Source: Candidatus Cloacimonadota bacterium
GTDB taxonomy: Bacteria; Cloacimonadota; Cloacimonadia; Cloacimonadales; Cloacimonadaceae
Length of the DNA stretch: 64,000 bases
Reading direction: 5' to 3'
NCBI GenBank assembly: GCA_020532545.1
Contig: JAJBAW010000003.1
Location: 34,721-98,720 of the forward strand
Positions 55,374 through 63,994 of the stretch are shown in pieces. The translations under genes and the position numbers were made by a program. Under the pieces are notes generated by a model. It had not been told where the DNA came from. It worked only from the letters and a program-made list of their open reading frames with translations, and made no database searches. How positions within the stretch are numbered: position 1 is the first letter of the stretch; the number at the start of each line of letters is the position of its first letter.

Positions 55374-56640
55374 TTATATTCTGATGCTGGAAGCCATCCG
55401 GGCGGGAATTCCGTCTCGCATCACAGTGGATGCCACCACCGATCTCCGGCATCATCTCGTAGGGAAAATCGACAAAGATCTGGCGCTGCTGGAAAGCGGC
55501 ATCAGCCCCAAGGGCAGACTGGTCTGGGGCGAATATGGCCAAGGCAAGACTCATCTTCTGAAGCTCATTGAAGGGCACATCCTGGATCAGGGCTTTGCCG
55601 TGAGCTACATATCTTTGAATCGGAATTTGAACCTCAGTAATCTCGCCAATCTCTTCCCGGCTTTGGCCTCGCATCTTTTGACCCCCGCTGCCAAAATCCC
55701 CGGTTTGCTGAATCCACTCACCGCAGAAACTCTGCCTCAGGAATTCTTGCAAAACCTGCCTGAGCTGGCGGGGAAAATCAGCCATCCTCTCCCCAGCTAT
55801 ATATTTCGGGCTTTTGCGCGTTACGATGCCCAGAGCATGATCCTGCTCTACAATGCGCTGATGGGCAAAAAAGAGAATCTCACCCGGGCAAAATCAATCT
55901 GCCGGGAGCTGTATAAACCAGAATTCAAGCTCTTGCCCAGATTCACTCAAAAGGAGCACCTCCTGAGCTTCTTTGAATTCTTGCCTTACCTCTTGCAAGG
56001 CTTGGGGTTCAAGGCTTGGGTAATCCTGATTGATGAGCTGGAAATCACCGGCAAACTGGGCAAGGTGTCCAGACTCAAATCCTACCAGAATCTTAGCTGG
56101 CTACTGAACTGGAGTAAGCAGCACAATCTCCCCATTTACACGCTGGCAGCCTCGGTGAAGGGCTTACAGGATGAGGTTTTCTTTGGCAAAAAGAAGAATG
56201 ATGCTGCTGAGATGCCGCTTCTGGCAGAAGAGCGCCTGGGGAGTGAAAGCGCTGGTATCATCCGGCAGTTCTTTGATTTTGTGACAGATCCACACAATCT
56301 TGTACTGGCTCCGGTTCAGAAAAAGGAGCTTACCGTCCTCCTCGATCAACTTTTAGAAATCCATCACCAGGCCATTGATTGGCAATATCCGATCCCGGAT
56401 ACTTTTGTGAAGGATGCCATTAAAACCATCGATCCCAGCCACAAACCGATCCGCCAGATCGTGCGCATCTACATCGAAATCATGGATATGTATGCGCATA
56501 CCGGGAAGATGCCCGAGGCTTTTACGGAAAATCTGTTTACCGATCCTGATTTCACTGAGGATGAGCTATTGGAAGACTCCGCGACCGGCGCTGGCGCTGG
56601 ACTCAGGGAAACCAGCTTGACCGAGCTCTTTGATTTTTAG
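55360..56640 (+). CDS. BrxD-like P-loop ATPase (DUF2791 type)
   Basis: A 426-residue ATPase resembling BREX ATP-binding proteins of the BrxD/DUF2791 family. The N-terminus EAIRAGIPSRITVDATTDLRHHLVGKIDKDLALLESGISPKGRLVWGEYGQGKTHLLKLI has Walker A GEYGQGKT at 57-64; Walker B VILIDELEITG at about 221-231. The C-terminal half is helical, with an acidic, gly-ala tail. AGGAG lies ten bases before the ATG. It overlaps the upstream ATPase by 14 bp, and BrxL follows 4 bp after its stop, so the three motor genes are one unit. BrxD usually works beside BrxHI/BrxHII or PglX; none is here. Confidence 0.85.
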   Translation: MNRTDYILMLEAIRAGIPSRITVDATTDLRHHLVGKIDKDLALLESGISPKGRLVWGEYGQGKTHLLKLIEGHILDQGFAVSYISLNRNLNLSNLANLFPALASHLLTPAAKIPGLLNPLTAETLPQEFLQNLPELAGKISHPLPSYIFRAFARYDAQSMILLYNALMGKKENLTRAKSICRELYKPEFKLLPRFTQKEHLLSFFEFLPYLLQGLGFKAWVILIDELEITGKLGKVSRLKSYQNLSWLLNWSKQHNLPIYTLAASVKGLQDEVFFGKKKNDAAEMPLLAEERLGSESAGIIRQFFDFVTDPHNLVLAPVQKKELTVLLDQLLEIHHQAIDWQYPIPDTFVKDAIKTIDPSHKPIRQIVRIYIEIMDMYAHTGKMPEAFTENLFTDPDFTEDELLEDSATGAGAGLRETSLTELFDF

Positions 56641-56644
56641 ACTG

Positions 56645-58108
56645 ATGCCATCTTTGCAGCAAATCGCCATTCCTCTAAACGAGAAGATTCAAAAGCACTT
56701 CCCGCTGGAATCTGTATATAAGAATCCCGAAGCGTATTCGGTGTTTACCGGGCGCAATCTGCCCTCTTTTGTGAAGGACTGGATGATCAAGTGCTTCTCA
56801 GAACACGGCTCTTTTGACAAGGATGCCTGCGCAGCCTTCATCGAAGAGAAAATCCCCCGCAAGGGCAGCAATGTCCGCAGACGCCTCCTGCATTCCAGAC
56901 AGCCGCTGCAAATCTTTTCACGGCTGATCATTAGCACGGATTTGCTGAATGGCAAAATGAGTTTCAGCATCCCGGATCTGGGCATTGGCAAAAAAGAAGG
57001 CATCGTCTCTCAAGGTATGGCAGAGCACAAAATCCAGCGTTTGCACGAGGGCGAAGTCTGGGGAATACTGACCCTTACTTATATCCCACCAGAGCAGAGC
57101 AGCAAAGGCTATGTGGAGCTCACGGACTTCAAGCCCTTTGAGCCCTATCAGGTGAATCTGGAGTACTTTCTGGAGGCCAGAAGCAAATTCAGCACCTTGG
57201 AATGGATCGACCTGCTGATTCGCTCCATGGAGACCAATCCCGATTACGCGGGCGACAAAAGATTATTCAGCCTGAACAAAAAGCTCACCTATCTCTCTCG
57301 GCTGCTGGTGTATGTGGAGCCCAATCTCAATATGATAGAGCTAGCGCCAAAGGGAACTGGCAAGTCCTATGTCTTCAACAATCTCTCGAAATACTCCTGG
57401 ACCGTGAGCGGCGGAATAGTCACCCGTGCCAGCATCTTCTACAATATCAGCACCCGCACTCCAGGCATCATCCATCATTATGATTGTCTGGCTTTGGATG
57501 AGATTGAGACCCTGCAATTTGCCCGGGAAGAAGATATCCTGGGAGCTTTCAAAAACTATCTGGAAAACGGTAAAATAGTGGTGGGGAACTACCAGAGTAT
57601 CTCAGATTGTGGCCTGATGCTGTTGGGCAATATCGCCCTGAATAGCAGATATCAGCCCAAAAGCCGGGAGTTCTTCAAGCATCTGCCCTCCTTCTTCCAA
57701 TCCTCCGCTTTGATCGATAGAATCCACGGTTTCATCCCCGGGTGGGTGCTCTACCGCTTCACCGAAGACTTAAAGCTCAGAGGCTACGCCCTCAATAGCG
57801 AATATTTTGCCGAAATCATGCATATTCTCCGCTTTGAAAACATATATAGTGAGATCGTAAAAGATGCCCTTGTCATCCCCAAATCTGCCGATACCAGAGA
57901 CACCAAGGCTGTGCTAAAGCTTTGCAGTGCATACCTGAAGCTGCTGTATCCGCATGCGCGCAAGGTCACAGATATTCCCGCTAAAGAATTTGAGGAATAC
58001 GTGTTTACTCCCGCACTGCGCTCAAGGGCAATTATCAGACAACAGCTCGCTGAAATGGATAGCGAATATAGCCCTTGTATGCCGGATATCAGGCTGAAGG
58101 ATTGGTGA
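56645..58108 (+). CDS. brxL: BrxL, short Lon-related AAA+ protein
   Basis: A 487-residue BrxL-family protein from ATG 56645 (a TTG at 56630 is also in frame). N-terminal DNA-binding-type region (VYKNPEAYSVFTGRNLPSFVKDWMIKCFSEHG); LHEGEVWGILTLTYIP; AAA+ core with Walker A APKGTGKS at 234-241, Walker B CLALDEIE at 281-288, and later ALIDRIHGFIPGW. There is no C-terminal Lon-type Ser-Lys protease domain, so it is the short variant. BrxL forms ring-shaped helicase-like hexamers that bind DNA in BREX defence (family knowledge). It is the last core gene of the four-gene cluster. Confidence 0.9.
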   Translation: MPSLQQIAIPLNEKIQKHFPLESVYKNPEAYSVFTGRNLPSFVKDWMIKCFSEHGSFDKDACAAFIEEKIPRKGSNVRRRLLHSRQPLQIFSRLIISTDLLNGKMSFSIPDLGIGKKEGIVSQGMAEHKIQRLHEGEVWGILTLTYIPPEQSSKGYVELTDFKPFEPYQVNLEYFLEARSKFSTLEWIDLLIRSMETNPDYAGDKRLFSLNKKLTYLSRLLVYVEPNLNMIELAPKGTGKSYVFNNLSKYSWTVSGGIVTRASIFYNISTRTPGIIHHYDCLALDEIETLQFAREEDILGAFKNYLENGKIVVGNYQSISDCGLMLLGNIALNSRYQPKSREFFKHLPSFFQSSALIDRIHGFIPGWVLYRFTEDLKLRGYALNSEYFAEIMHILRFENIYSEIVKDALVIPKSADTRDTKAVLKLCSAYLKLLYPHARKVTDIPAKEFEEYVFTPALRSRAIIRQQLAEMDSEYSPCMPDIRLKDW

Positions 58109-58273
58109 GATAAAAGCTTGACCTCAATGTGGAAACCATGTCTCAAAGATATTGTATGCCGCAGTATAGATTTGAACTGTCTCAGAGCCAATAACAATCC
58201 TGAACTCAGAAATGATTTGACAAGAATCTGGCTTCAGGCAATCTTGCCACAGAGATAAGGATTAGGTAAGTTT

Positions 58274-58897
58274 ATGGATATTATATTTACTATAGGTCAC
58301 TCGAATCACGAGATCGCAGACTTCGTCGCCTTGCTAAAGAAACACAAGGTGAATATGATCCTGGATGTGCGCAGCACGCCTTATTCGAAGCGCTATCCGC
58401 AGTACAACCAGGAGGAACTCCGCTTGGTTTTGGAGTCTCAGCAGCTTTATTATCAAAGCTTTGGTCTCTGGTTTGGAGCGCGTCAACCGGACCCGGAACA
58501 TTATACTTCCGAGGGCTGGCTACACTACAGTTCTTTCACAAAATCCGGCACTTTTGCCCAGGGAGTCCGCAATCTTGATCTCTTCCTGAGCCAGGGGCAT
58601 GTACCCGTCTTGCTCTGCTGTGAAAAGGATCCTTTTGATTGTCACCGGGCCATTATGGTAGCCCGGGCCCTGAGCCTGGAAGGCTACGATCTAAGGCACA
58701 TTCTGGCCGATGGCAAGATCCTCACCCAGGCAGAATTGGATGAGAAAATGCTGGATAAATACTTCCCCAAACGCAATGAAGGCAATATCTTCGACCTCAT
58801 TGATGGTGCGGTGAGTGAAGAAGAAATGCTTCACGATGCCTATCTCAAACGCAATGAAGCCATCGCCTGGCGGCGAGATGATTTGGAGCAACCATGA
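58274..58897 (+). CDS. DUF488 protein, longer copy
   Basis: A 207-residue DUF488 protein: FTIGHSN at the start, DVRSTPYSKRYPQYN, GLWFGARQP, and LLCCEKDPFDCHR with two Cys and His-Arg. The family is uncharacterised and is often found in defence and DNA-modification neighbourhoods. ATG 58274 is 165 bp after brxL; the next gene overlaps its stop by four bases (ATGA). Confidence 0.88.
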   Translation: MDIIFTIGHSNHEIADFVALLKKHKVNMILDVRSTPYSKRYPQYNQEELRLVLESQQLYYQSFGLWFGARQPDPEHYTSEGWLHYSSFTKSGTFAQGVRNLDLFLSQGHVPVLLCCEKDPFDCHRAIMVARALSLEGYDLRHILADGKILTQAELDEKMLDKYFPKRNEGNIFDLIDGAVSEEEMLHDAYLKRNEAIAWRRDDLEQP

Positions 58898-59337
58898 AAC
58901 TATATACTATAGGTTTTACCCAAAAAACTGCAGAGCAATTCTTTGCCCTGCTAAAAGGTGCCAAAGTGAAAACTGTGTGGGACTTACGTCTCAAGAACCA
59001 CAGCCAACTGGCTGCCTTCAGCAAATATCCTGATCTCGTCTATTTTCTGGATCAGCTTCTGGGTGTCCGCTATGCCCACTTTCTGGAGATGTCGCCTTCA
59101 TTGGAACTGATGCAAGCCTGGCATAAAGATGAATTTAAGTGGGATCACTTTCGAAAGACGTTTTTGGAGATCATGGCTTCCCGCGATATAGAAAAGCTCA
59201 TCAAGGCAGAGTGGCCTAAGGCCCAGAAGCCCATTTGCCTTTTGTGCTCTGAAGAAAAGGCTGACATGTGCCACCGCAGCTTGATCGCCGAGATTATCAA
59301 AAAGCTGTATCCTAAGACCGAAATCATTAATCTGTGA
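58894..59337 (+). CDS. DUF488 protein, shorter copy
   Basis: A 147-residue DUF488 relative: LYTIGFTQKTAEQFFALLKGAKVKTVWDLRL, then CLLCSEEKADMCHRSLIAEII, where CSEE-x5-CHR matches the Cys/His-Arg site of the family. Its partner gene upstream is the longer copy, so this is a tandem, diverged pair. The start overlaps the upstream stop and the stop overlaps the next start (GTGA). Confidence 0.9.
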   Translation: MKLYTIGFTQKTAEQFFALLKGAKVKTVWDLRLKNHSQLAAFSKYPDLVYFLDQLLGVRYAHFLEMSPSLELMQAWHKDEFKWDHFRKTFLEIMASRDIEKLIKAEWPKAQKPICLLCSEEKADMCHRSLIAEIIKKLYPKTEIINL

Positions 59338-60002
59338 CCAAAGAGATCATCCTCCTTGCCGTCTCCAAAAAGTATGGGAAATACTGCGTGGCAGGGGTGG
59401 ATCGCTATACTGGGCAATGGTATCGGCTGATCAGTAACGATACGGGCTCCCACTATGCCTTGTCCGAGCAAGAGATTCGCCTGAGCACAGGCGAACTGTC
59501 ACAAAAGCTGGATATCGTGAAAGTAAAGCTCTGGGACAAAGCCATCAGCTATTTTCAGACGGAGAATTACCTGATCTCCAGAGGCTGTCCCTGGGAAAAA
59601 CTGGGTGAGGCCTCAATCGACAGTGTAAAAGAGATTCACCCGCCCAATCAAGCTGATTACATCTTTTACAATACCTGCAGAAAGCTGGCCAAAGAGCAGT
59701 ATATGAGTATGCCTGTGAGTGAGATACAGTCCCTGATGCTGATCTGCCCCCAAAAGGGAATTGTGCGGATTCAGGATTCGGACAAAGGCCGTCATATCGC
59801 CATCAAACTGAGCTATAAAGACCACGAATATGAACCGCTGCCGGTTACGGATCTGGAGTTCATTCAGCTCTGCGCTACCCTGAAAGCCGGAGAATATCCC
59901 ATGCAAAGGCCCAGTCTGATGCTCCTGAGCGTGGGAGAATGCTACGAAAAGGATGACCATCACTACAAGTTGATCGCTGGGATCATGCAAAATTCCCACT
60001 GA
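59334..60002 (+). CDS. Probable dual-OB-domain protein linked to DUF488
   Basis: A 222-residue protein with GTG start at 59334, overlapping the upstream stop. Two similar beta-barrel-like halves: EIILLAVSKKYGKYCVAGVDRYTGQWYRLISNDTG early and LMLICPQKGIVRIQDSDKGRHIAIKLSYKDHEYEPLPVTD later. The AGVDRYTGQWYRLI-type segment resembles a dual-OB (DuOB) protein that accompanies DUF488; I hold this with moderate certainty. No catalytic motif is seen. It closes the six-gene run, before a 164 bp gap. Confidence 0.65.
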   Translation: MTKEIILLAVSKKYGKYCVAGVDRYTGQWYRLISNDTGSHYALSEQEIRLSTGELSQKLDIVKVKLWDKAISYFQTENYLISRGCPWEKLGEASIDSVKEIHPPNQADYIFYNTCRKLAKEQYMSMPVSEIQSLMLICPQKGIVRIQDSDKGRHIAIKLSYKDHEYEPLPVTDLEFIQLCATLKAGEYPMQRPSLMLLSVGECYEKDDHHYKLIAGIMQNSH

Positions 60003-60005
60003 ACC

Positions 60006-60068
60006 ATCCCGATTATTCCTTGAGGCATCTTAGCTCAGCTAATCCCAATCAGATCGGGATTTTAGCCT
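60006..60068 (+). terminator. Possible terminator after the DUF488 trio
   Basis: ATCCCGAT (60006-60013) can pair with ATCGGGAT (60053-60060), followed by TTTAGCC. The loop is long (39 nt), so the call is weak. Confidence 0.35.
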
Positions 60069-60166
60069 GCCTTTTTCATTCCAGGTAGCCGTAATTTATC
60101 TGGACACATCAGAGGCATATTAGAAAATGGACTTATGAATTATTAAGAAAAAATCAGGAGTATAAA

Positions 60167-61393
60167 ATGAATCGCGAAATCACCATGCCCCGTCGTGAAA
60201 AACTGCTTGCCTCGCTCAGCGAGAATGAAGCCGTCGTAGTCTTCGCTGCCACAGTAGGCAAGCTGGAGAAATTTAAGCAAGAGAATAACTTTTTATATCT
60301 CACGGGTTTGAACATCCCCGATGCCATCTATTTTGGCATGAAAGGCGCCAAAGGCAATGTGGAGCATCTCTTTATCCAACGCGGCATTCCCGAACGCGAA
60401 GTCTGGGAAGGCAAGATGATGGATCTGGGCACAGCGGCTGAAATCAGTGGCATCAGAGGCATGAAGTATCTGGACGAATTTGAAAGTGTCCTCAGCGGCT
60501 ATTGCCCTGCTATCCAGATGATTCATGCCAATATCGGCAATCTGGAGCTCTCGCGTCCGCTCTCCTATCCCATGTTTCGTCTGCTGCCGGTGCGGGAGAG
60601 ATTTCCCCAGATCCGCATCAAAGACATCTCTGAGCTTATCACCCCCCTGCGCAAGGTCAAAAGCGACTGGGAAATACAGCAATTGCAACGCGCTATAGAC
60701 GTTACCGGCAAAGGCATTATGGATATCTGGGAGACCGCCCGGGTAGGCATGTATGAGTACGAATTAGAGGCCATGCTGTTTTACCGCATCCAAAAAAGCG
60801 GGCTCAAGCATTGGGGATTTACTCCCATCATCGCCTCTGGTGGAAATGCCGCCACCCTGCATTATGACAAGAATGACTGCCAGATCGAGTCCGGCCAATT
60901 GGTGCTCATGGATGTGGGTGCCGATTACATGAACTATTCTGCCGATATCACCCGCTGTTTCCCCATTAGCGGCAGCTTCAGCGAGCGGCAAAAACAGGTC
61001 TATTCCGCTGTGCTCAAGACCAATAAAGAGATCACCAGCATGATCGCCCCCGGGGTGAGACTCATGGATTTGCACCTTAGAAGCCGAGAGATCATCGGTG
61101 AAGAGCTGGTGGCTTTGGGACTTTTGGAGCATGCCTTTGAAGTGAGCAAGTACTACATGCACGGCCTGGGGCATTTCCTGGGTATGGATACGCACGATCT
61201 GGGAGGCCGGGACGCCGTCCTGGAGCCCGGGAATGTGATCACGGTGGAGCCCGGAATCTACATCCCGGAAGAAAAGCTGGGTGTGCGCATCGAGGACGAT
61301 GTCCTGGTCACCGAAGAAGGCTACTGCGTGCTGTCACAAAACATTCCCAAAGAGATCTCTGAAATCGAAGAAATCCTGAGCGCCAGATCATGA
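60167..61393 (+). CDS. pepP: Xaa-Pro aminopeptidase-type metallopeptidase (M24)
   Basis: Removes N-terminal residues ahead of proline; cytoplasmic. 408 residues with a creatinase-like N-terminal domain (~1-165) and the pita-bread catalytic domain with five metal ligands visible: Asp in MDVGADYMNYSADITRCF (two of them), His in GLGHFLGMDTHD, Glu in ITVEPGIYI and Glu in VRIEDDVLV. Conventional PepP-like family member. ATG 60167 has AGGAG upstream. coaD overlaps its stop by four bases (ATGA). Confidence 0.92.
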   Translation: MNREITMPRREKLLASLSENEAVVVFAATVGKLEKFKQENNFLYLTGLNIPDAIYFGMKGAKGNVEHLFIQRGIPEREVWEGKMMDLGTAAEISGIRGMKYLDEFESVLSGYCPAIQMIHANIGNLELSRPLSYPMFRLLPVRERFPQIRIKDISELITPLRKVKSDWEIQQLQRAIDVTGKGIMDIWETARVGMYEYELEAMLFYRIQKSGLKHWGFTPIIASGGNAATLHYDKNDCQIESGQLVLMDVGADYMNYSADITRCFPISGSFSERQKQVYSAVLKTNKEITSMIAPGVRLMDLHLRSREIIGEELVALGLLEHAFEVSKYYMHGLGHFLGMDTHDLGGRDAVLEPGNVITVEPGIYIPEEKLGVRIEDDVLVTEEGYCVLSQNIPKEISEIEEILSARS

Positions 61394-61872
61394 AGGCCAT
61401 CTATCCCGGAACCTTCGACCCTATCTCGCTGGGCCATCTGAACATCGTGGAAAAGGCCGCTAAGATCTTTGATGAAGTGATCTTGGGCGTGTCCGATTAT
61501 ACCGCAAAAGAGAATTACTTCAGCTTTGAGGAGCGGGTGGAGCTCTGCCGAAAATCCTGCGCCTATATTGAGAATGTGCAGGTCATCAGCTTCACCGGCC
61601 TCGTGGTGGATTTTGCTAAAGAGCAGGATTGCAAGCTTTTGATCCGCGGGCTCAGAGCGGTATCGGACTTTGAATATGAACTCTCCCTGGCGCTGCACAA
61701 TGTCAAGCTCAGCGCCGATATCGAGACTATGTTTCTGGTGCCCAGCCTGCGCTATATGTATCTGTCCTCTTCCATGATCAGGCAATTGGCAGATCTGAAC
61801 GCGGACTTGAGGGATTTTGTCCCTCCAGCCGTAGCTGAGGCCTTCAAACAGAAGATGCACAGGAGCACTTGA
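61390..61872 (+). CDS. coaD: Phosphopantetheine adenylyltransferase
   Basis: Fourth step of coenzyme A synthesis: 4'-phosphopantetheine plus ATP to dephospho-CoA. 160 residues: YPGTFDPISLGHLNIVEKA with the (T/H)xGH nucleotidyl-transferase motif, LIRGLRAVSDFEYE, LVPSLRYMYLSSSMIRQL. Standard length. Overlaps pepP by four bases, and the dnaB start shares its stop (TGATG). Confidence 0.96.
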   Translation: MKAIYPGTFDPISLGHLNIVEKAAKIFDEVILGVSDYTAKENYFSFEERVELCRKSCAYIENVQVISFTGLVVDFAKEQDCKLLIRGLRAVSDFEYELSLALHNVKLSADIETMFLVPSLRYMYLSSSMIRQLADLNADLRDFVPPAVAEAFKQKMHRST

Positions 61873-63245
61873 TGCCACGCAAAAACACCGACGAAGTCGC
61901 CTCTATCTCCGAACGGAAGTTGCCCGCAGATATTAACGCTGAAGCCGCAGTGATTTCGGCCATGATCATCGATAGTGATGTGGTGAGTAAGGGCATCGAA
62001 AAGCTGAAAGAGGTCTATTTATACCGCCTGGCGCACAAACTCATCTTTCGTAGTATCTGTGAGCTGTTCAACGACGGCATCGAGGTGGATCCACTTACCC
62101 TGATCAACCGTCTGGAACGCAACAACCACCTGGAAAAGATCGGCGGCATCCCTTATATCAATGAAATCGCGGATTTCGTGGTCTCCAGTGCCAATTTCGA
62201 TTATCACCTTAATATCGTCACCGAACAGGCCCTGCTGCGGCATCTGATCGTGGCCTGCAATGGGATCATAGAATCCTGTTACAGCTCCACTTCCGATGTC
62301 AAGAGCATAGTGGATCAGGCGGAGCAATCCATCTTTGAGATCGCCGAGCTGCCTCAACACCAAGGCTTTGTGAAGATCGATCAGATCTCAGCCGAGGTCT
62401 TGCACAATATCGATCAGATCGCCTCCACCAAGGTGCCCATGACGGGGATCGGCAGCGGGTTTGCCGATCTGGATCATCTCACCGGGGGTTTCCGGCCCGG
62501 ACAGTTTATCATCATTGCCGCCAGACCCGCTATGGGTAAGACTTCTCTGGCGCTGAATATCGCCTCGCATGCCGCGGTGAATCTCAAGAAGAAAGTTGCC
62601 GTTTTCACCATGGAAATGGGTGCGGATGAAGTGATTATGAGGATGTTTTCCTCCGCTTCTGAGGTGAATATGGATAGCATGCTCAAAGGCTATGGCATGA
62701 ACGAAGAGAAGTTGATTCGCATCATGCAGGCTTCTGAAGTCCTTAGTACCAAGCATATTTACATCGATGAATCCGGAACCAATACCCCTCTGGATATCAG
62801 AGCCAAAACCAGACGGCTGTCCGCAGAAATAGGCGGGTTGGATCTGATTCTCATCGACTATCTGCAGCTCATGGGTCTCACCAAAGATCGTGACAACCGT
62901 CAGCAGGAAATCTCCGAAATCTCCCGCGCCCTGAAGGTGCTGGCAAAAGACATGAAGATCCCCGTGATCGCGCTCTCTCAGCTAAACCGGATGTTGGAAA
63001 ACCGCGAGGACAAACGTCCCCGTCTGGCGGACCTCAGAGAGTCCGGAGCCATCGAGCAAGATGCTGACTTGGTGATGTTTATCTATCGTGACGATTATTA
63101 CAATCCGGATACTAGCGAAAAGCCCGGCATCGCGGAGATAATCATCGGCAAAAACCGGCATGGTGGCACTGGCCGTGTAGAGCTCGGTTTCGACAAAGAA
63201 TTTACCCTTTTCCGCGCCCTGGATAGCCGTACAGAAGAGCGCTAA
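61872..63245 (+). CDS. dnaB: Replicative DNA helicase DnaB
   Basis: Hexameric 5'-3' helicase of the replication fork. 457 residues from ATG 61872. N-terminal DnaB domain (PADINAEAAVISAMIIDSDVV), RecA-fold domain with Walker A ARPAMGKTSLA, where most family members have Gly before Arg-Pro, and GLDLILIDYLQLM as Walker B, plus the end DLRESGAIEQDADLVMFIYRDDYY. No intein. Stop overlaps the MlaE start (TAATG). Sits in a run of housekeeping genes. Confidence 0.96.
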   Translation: MPRKNTDEVASISERKLPADINAEAAVISAMIIDSDVVSKGIEKLKEVYLYRLAHKLIFRSICELFNDGIEVDPLTLINRLERNNHLEKIGGIPYINEIADFVVSSANFDYHLNIVTEQALLRHLIVACNGIIESCYSSTSDVKSIVDQAEQSIFEIAELPQHQGFVKIDQISAEVLHNIDQIASTKVPMTGIGSGFADLDHLTGGFRPGQFIIIAARPAMGKTSLALNIASHAAVNLKKKVAVFTMEMGADEVIMRMFSSASEVNMDSMLKGYGMNEEKLIRIMQASEVLSTKHIYIDESGTNTPLDIRAKTRRLSAEIGGLDLILIDYLQLMGLTKDRDNRQQEISEISRALKVLAKDMKIPVIALSQLNRMLENREDKRPRLADLRESGAIEQDADLVMFIYRDDYYNPDTSEKPGIAEIIIGKNRHGGTGRVELGFDKEFTLFRALDSRTEER

Positions 63246-63994
63246 TGATCGCAGATATTCTGGCTGGGATAGGTGAATATAGCATATTCGTAGGCAAGAG
63301 CTTTGCCGGTCTCAAAGCCTTGCGCCAGCGCCGATTGGAGTTCCTGATCCAATTCAAACGCATCGGCTACGATTCGCTCTTTTTGATCTTCCTGACCGCA
63401 GCTTTTACCGGCCTGGTCACGGCTTTGCAGGCCGTGTACCAATCCAAGGGCTATATTCCGCTCAATCTGCTCAGCGTGTTGATTGGTAAATCTACCATGA
63501 TCGAGCTGGCACCAGTGCTTACTGGCCTGGTTTTGACCGGCAAAGTTGGGGCCGCCATGGCCGCCGAAATAGGCACCATGAAGGTCAGCGAACAGATCGA
63601 TGCCCTGCACAGCATGAATATTTCGCCTCACGAATTTCTGTATATGCCTCGCATCCTGGCAGGCGTGATCACCTTTCCGCTCATCACTATCTTTGCCAAT
63701 GCGGTGGGCATCATCTGCGCCTGGTATTTCTCCTACATCCGTTATGGCCTGCATCCCCACACTTTTTTCACCAATATGCGGGCTTATTTCGAGCCCTTCG
63801 ATCTGTGGAGCGGACTGCTGAAATCTGTGGTTTTTGGCTTCATCATCACCTCATTGGCCTGCTATTTTGGCGATCGCAGCTATGGCGGGGCAGAGGGAGT
63901 GGGCAGATCCACCACCCAGACCGTGGTCTATAGCTCTGTGGCAATCCTGATCATGGATTTCATCGTGGCCTGGATGCTCTTTGGAGCGATGTAA
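63245..63994 (+). CDS. MlaE-family ABC lipid transporter permease
   Basis: Inner-membrane permease of the Mla/Ttg2-type phospholipid transport system, 249 residues. N-terminal helix FAGLKALRQRRLEFLIQFKRIGYDSLFLIFLTAAFTGLVTALQ, the conserved EIGTMKVSEQIDALHSMNISPHEFLYMPRILAG segment, and later membrane spans ending YSSVAILIMDFIVAWMLF. The partner ATPase (MlaF) and MCE protein should lie just beyond the right edge. ATG 63245 overlaps the dnaB stop. Confidence 0.92.
   Translation: MIADILAGIGEYSIFVGKSFAGLKALRQRRLEFLIQFKRIGYDSLFLIFLTAAFTGLVTALQAVYQSKGYIPLNLLSVLIGKSTMIELAPVLTGLVLTGKVGAAMAAEIGTMKVSEQIDALHSMNISPHEFLYMPRILAGVITFPLITIFANAVGIICAWYFSYIRYGLHPHTFFTNMRAYFEPFDLWSGLLKSVVFGFIITSLACYFGDRSYGGAEGVGRSTTQTVVYSSVAILIMDFIVAWMLFGAM

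Noticed and set aside
53411..58108. Calling the cluster a canonical BREX system
   Set aside because: No PglX, PglZ, BrxA, BrxB or BrxC is encoded in the window.
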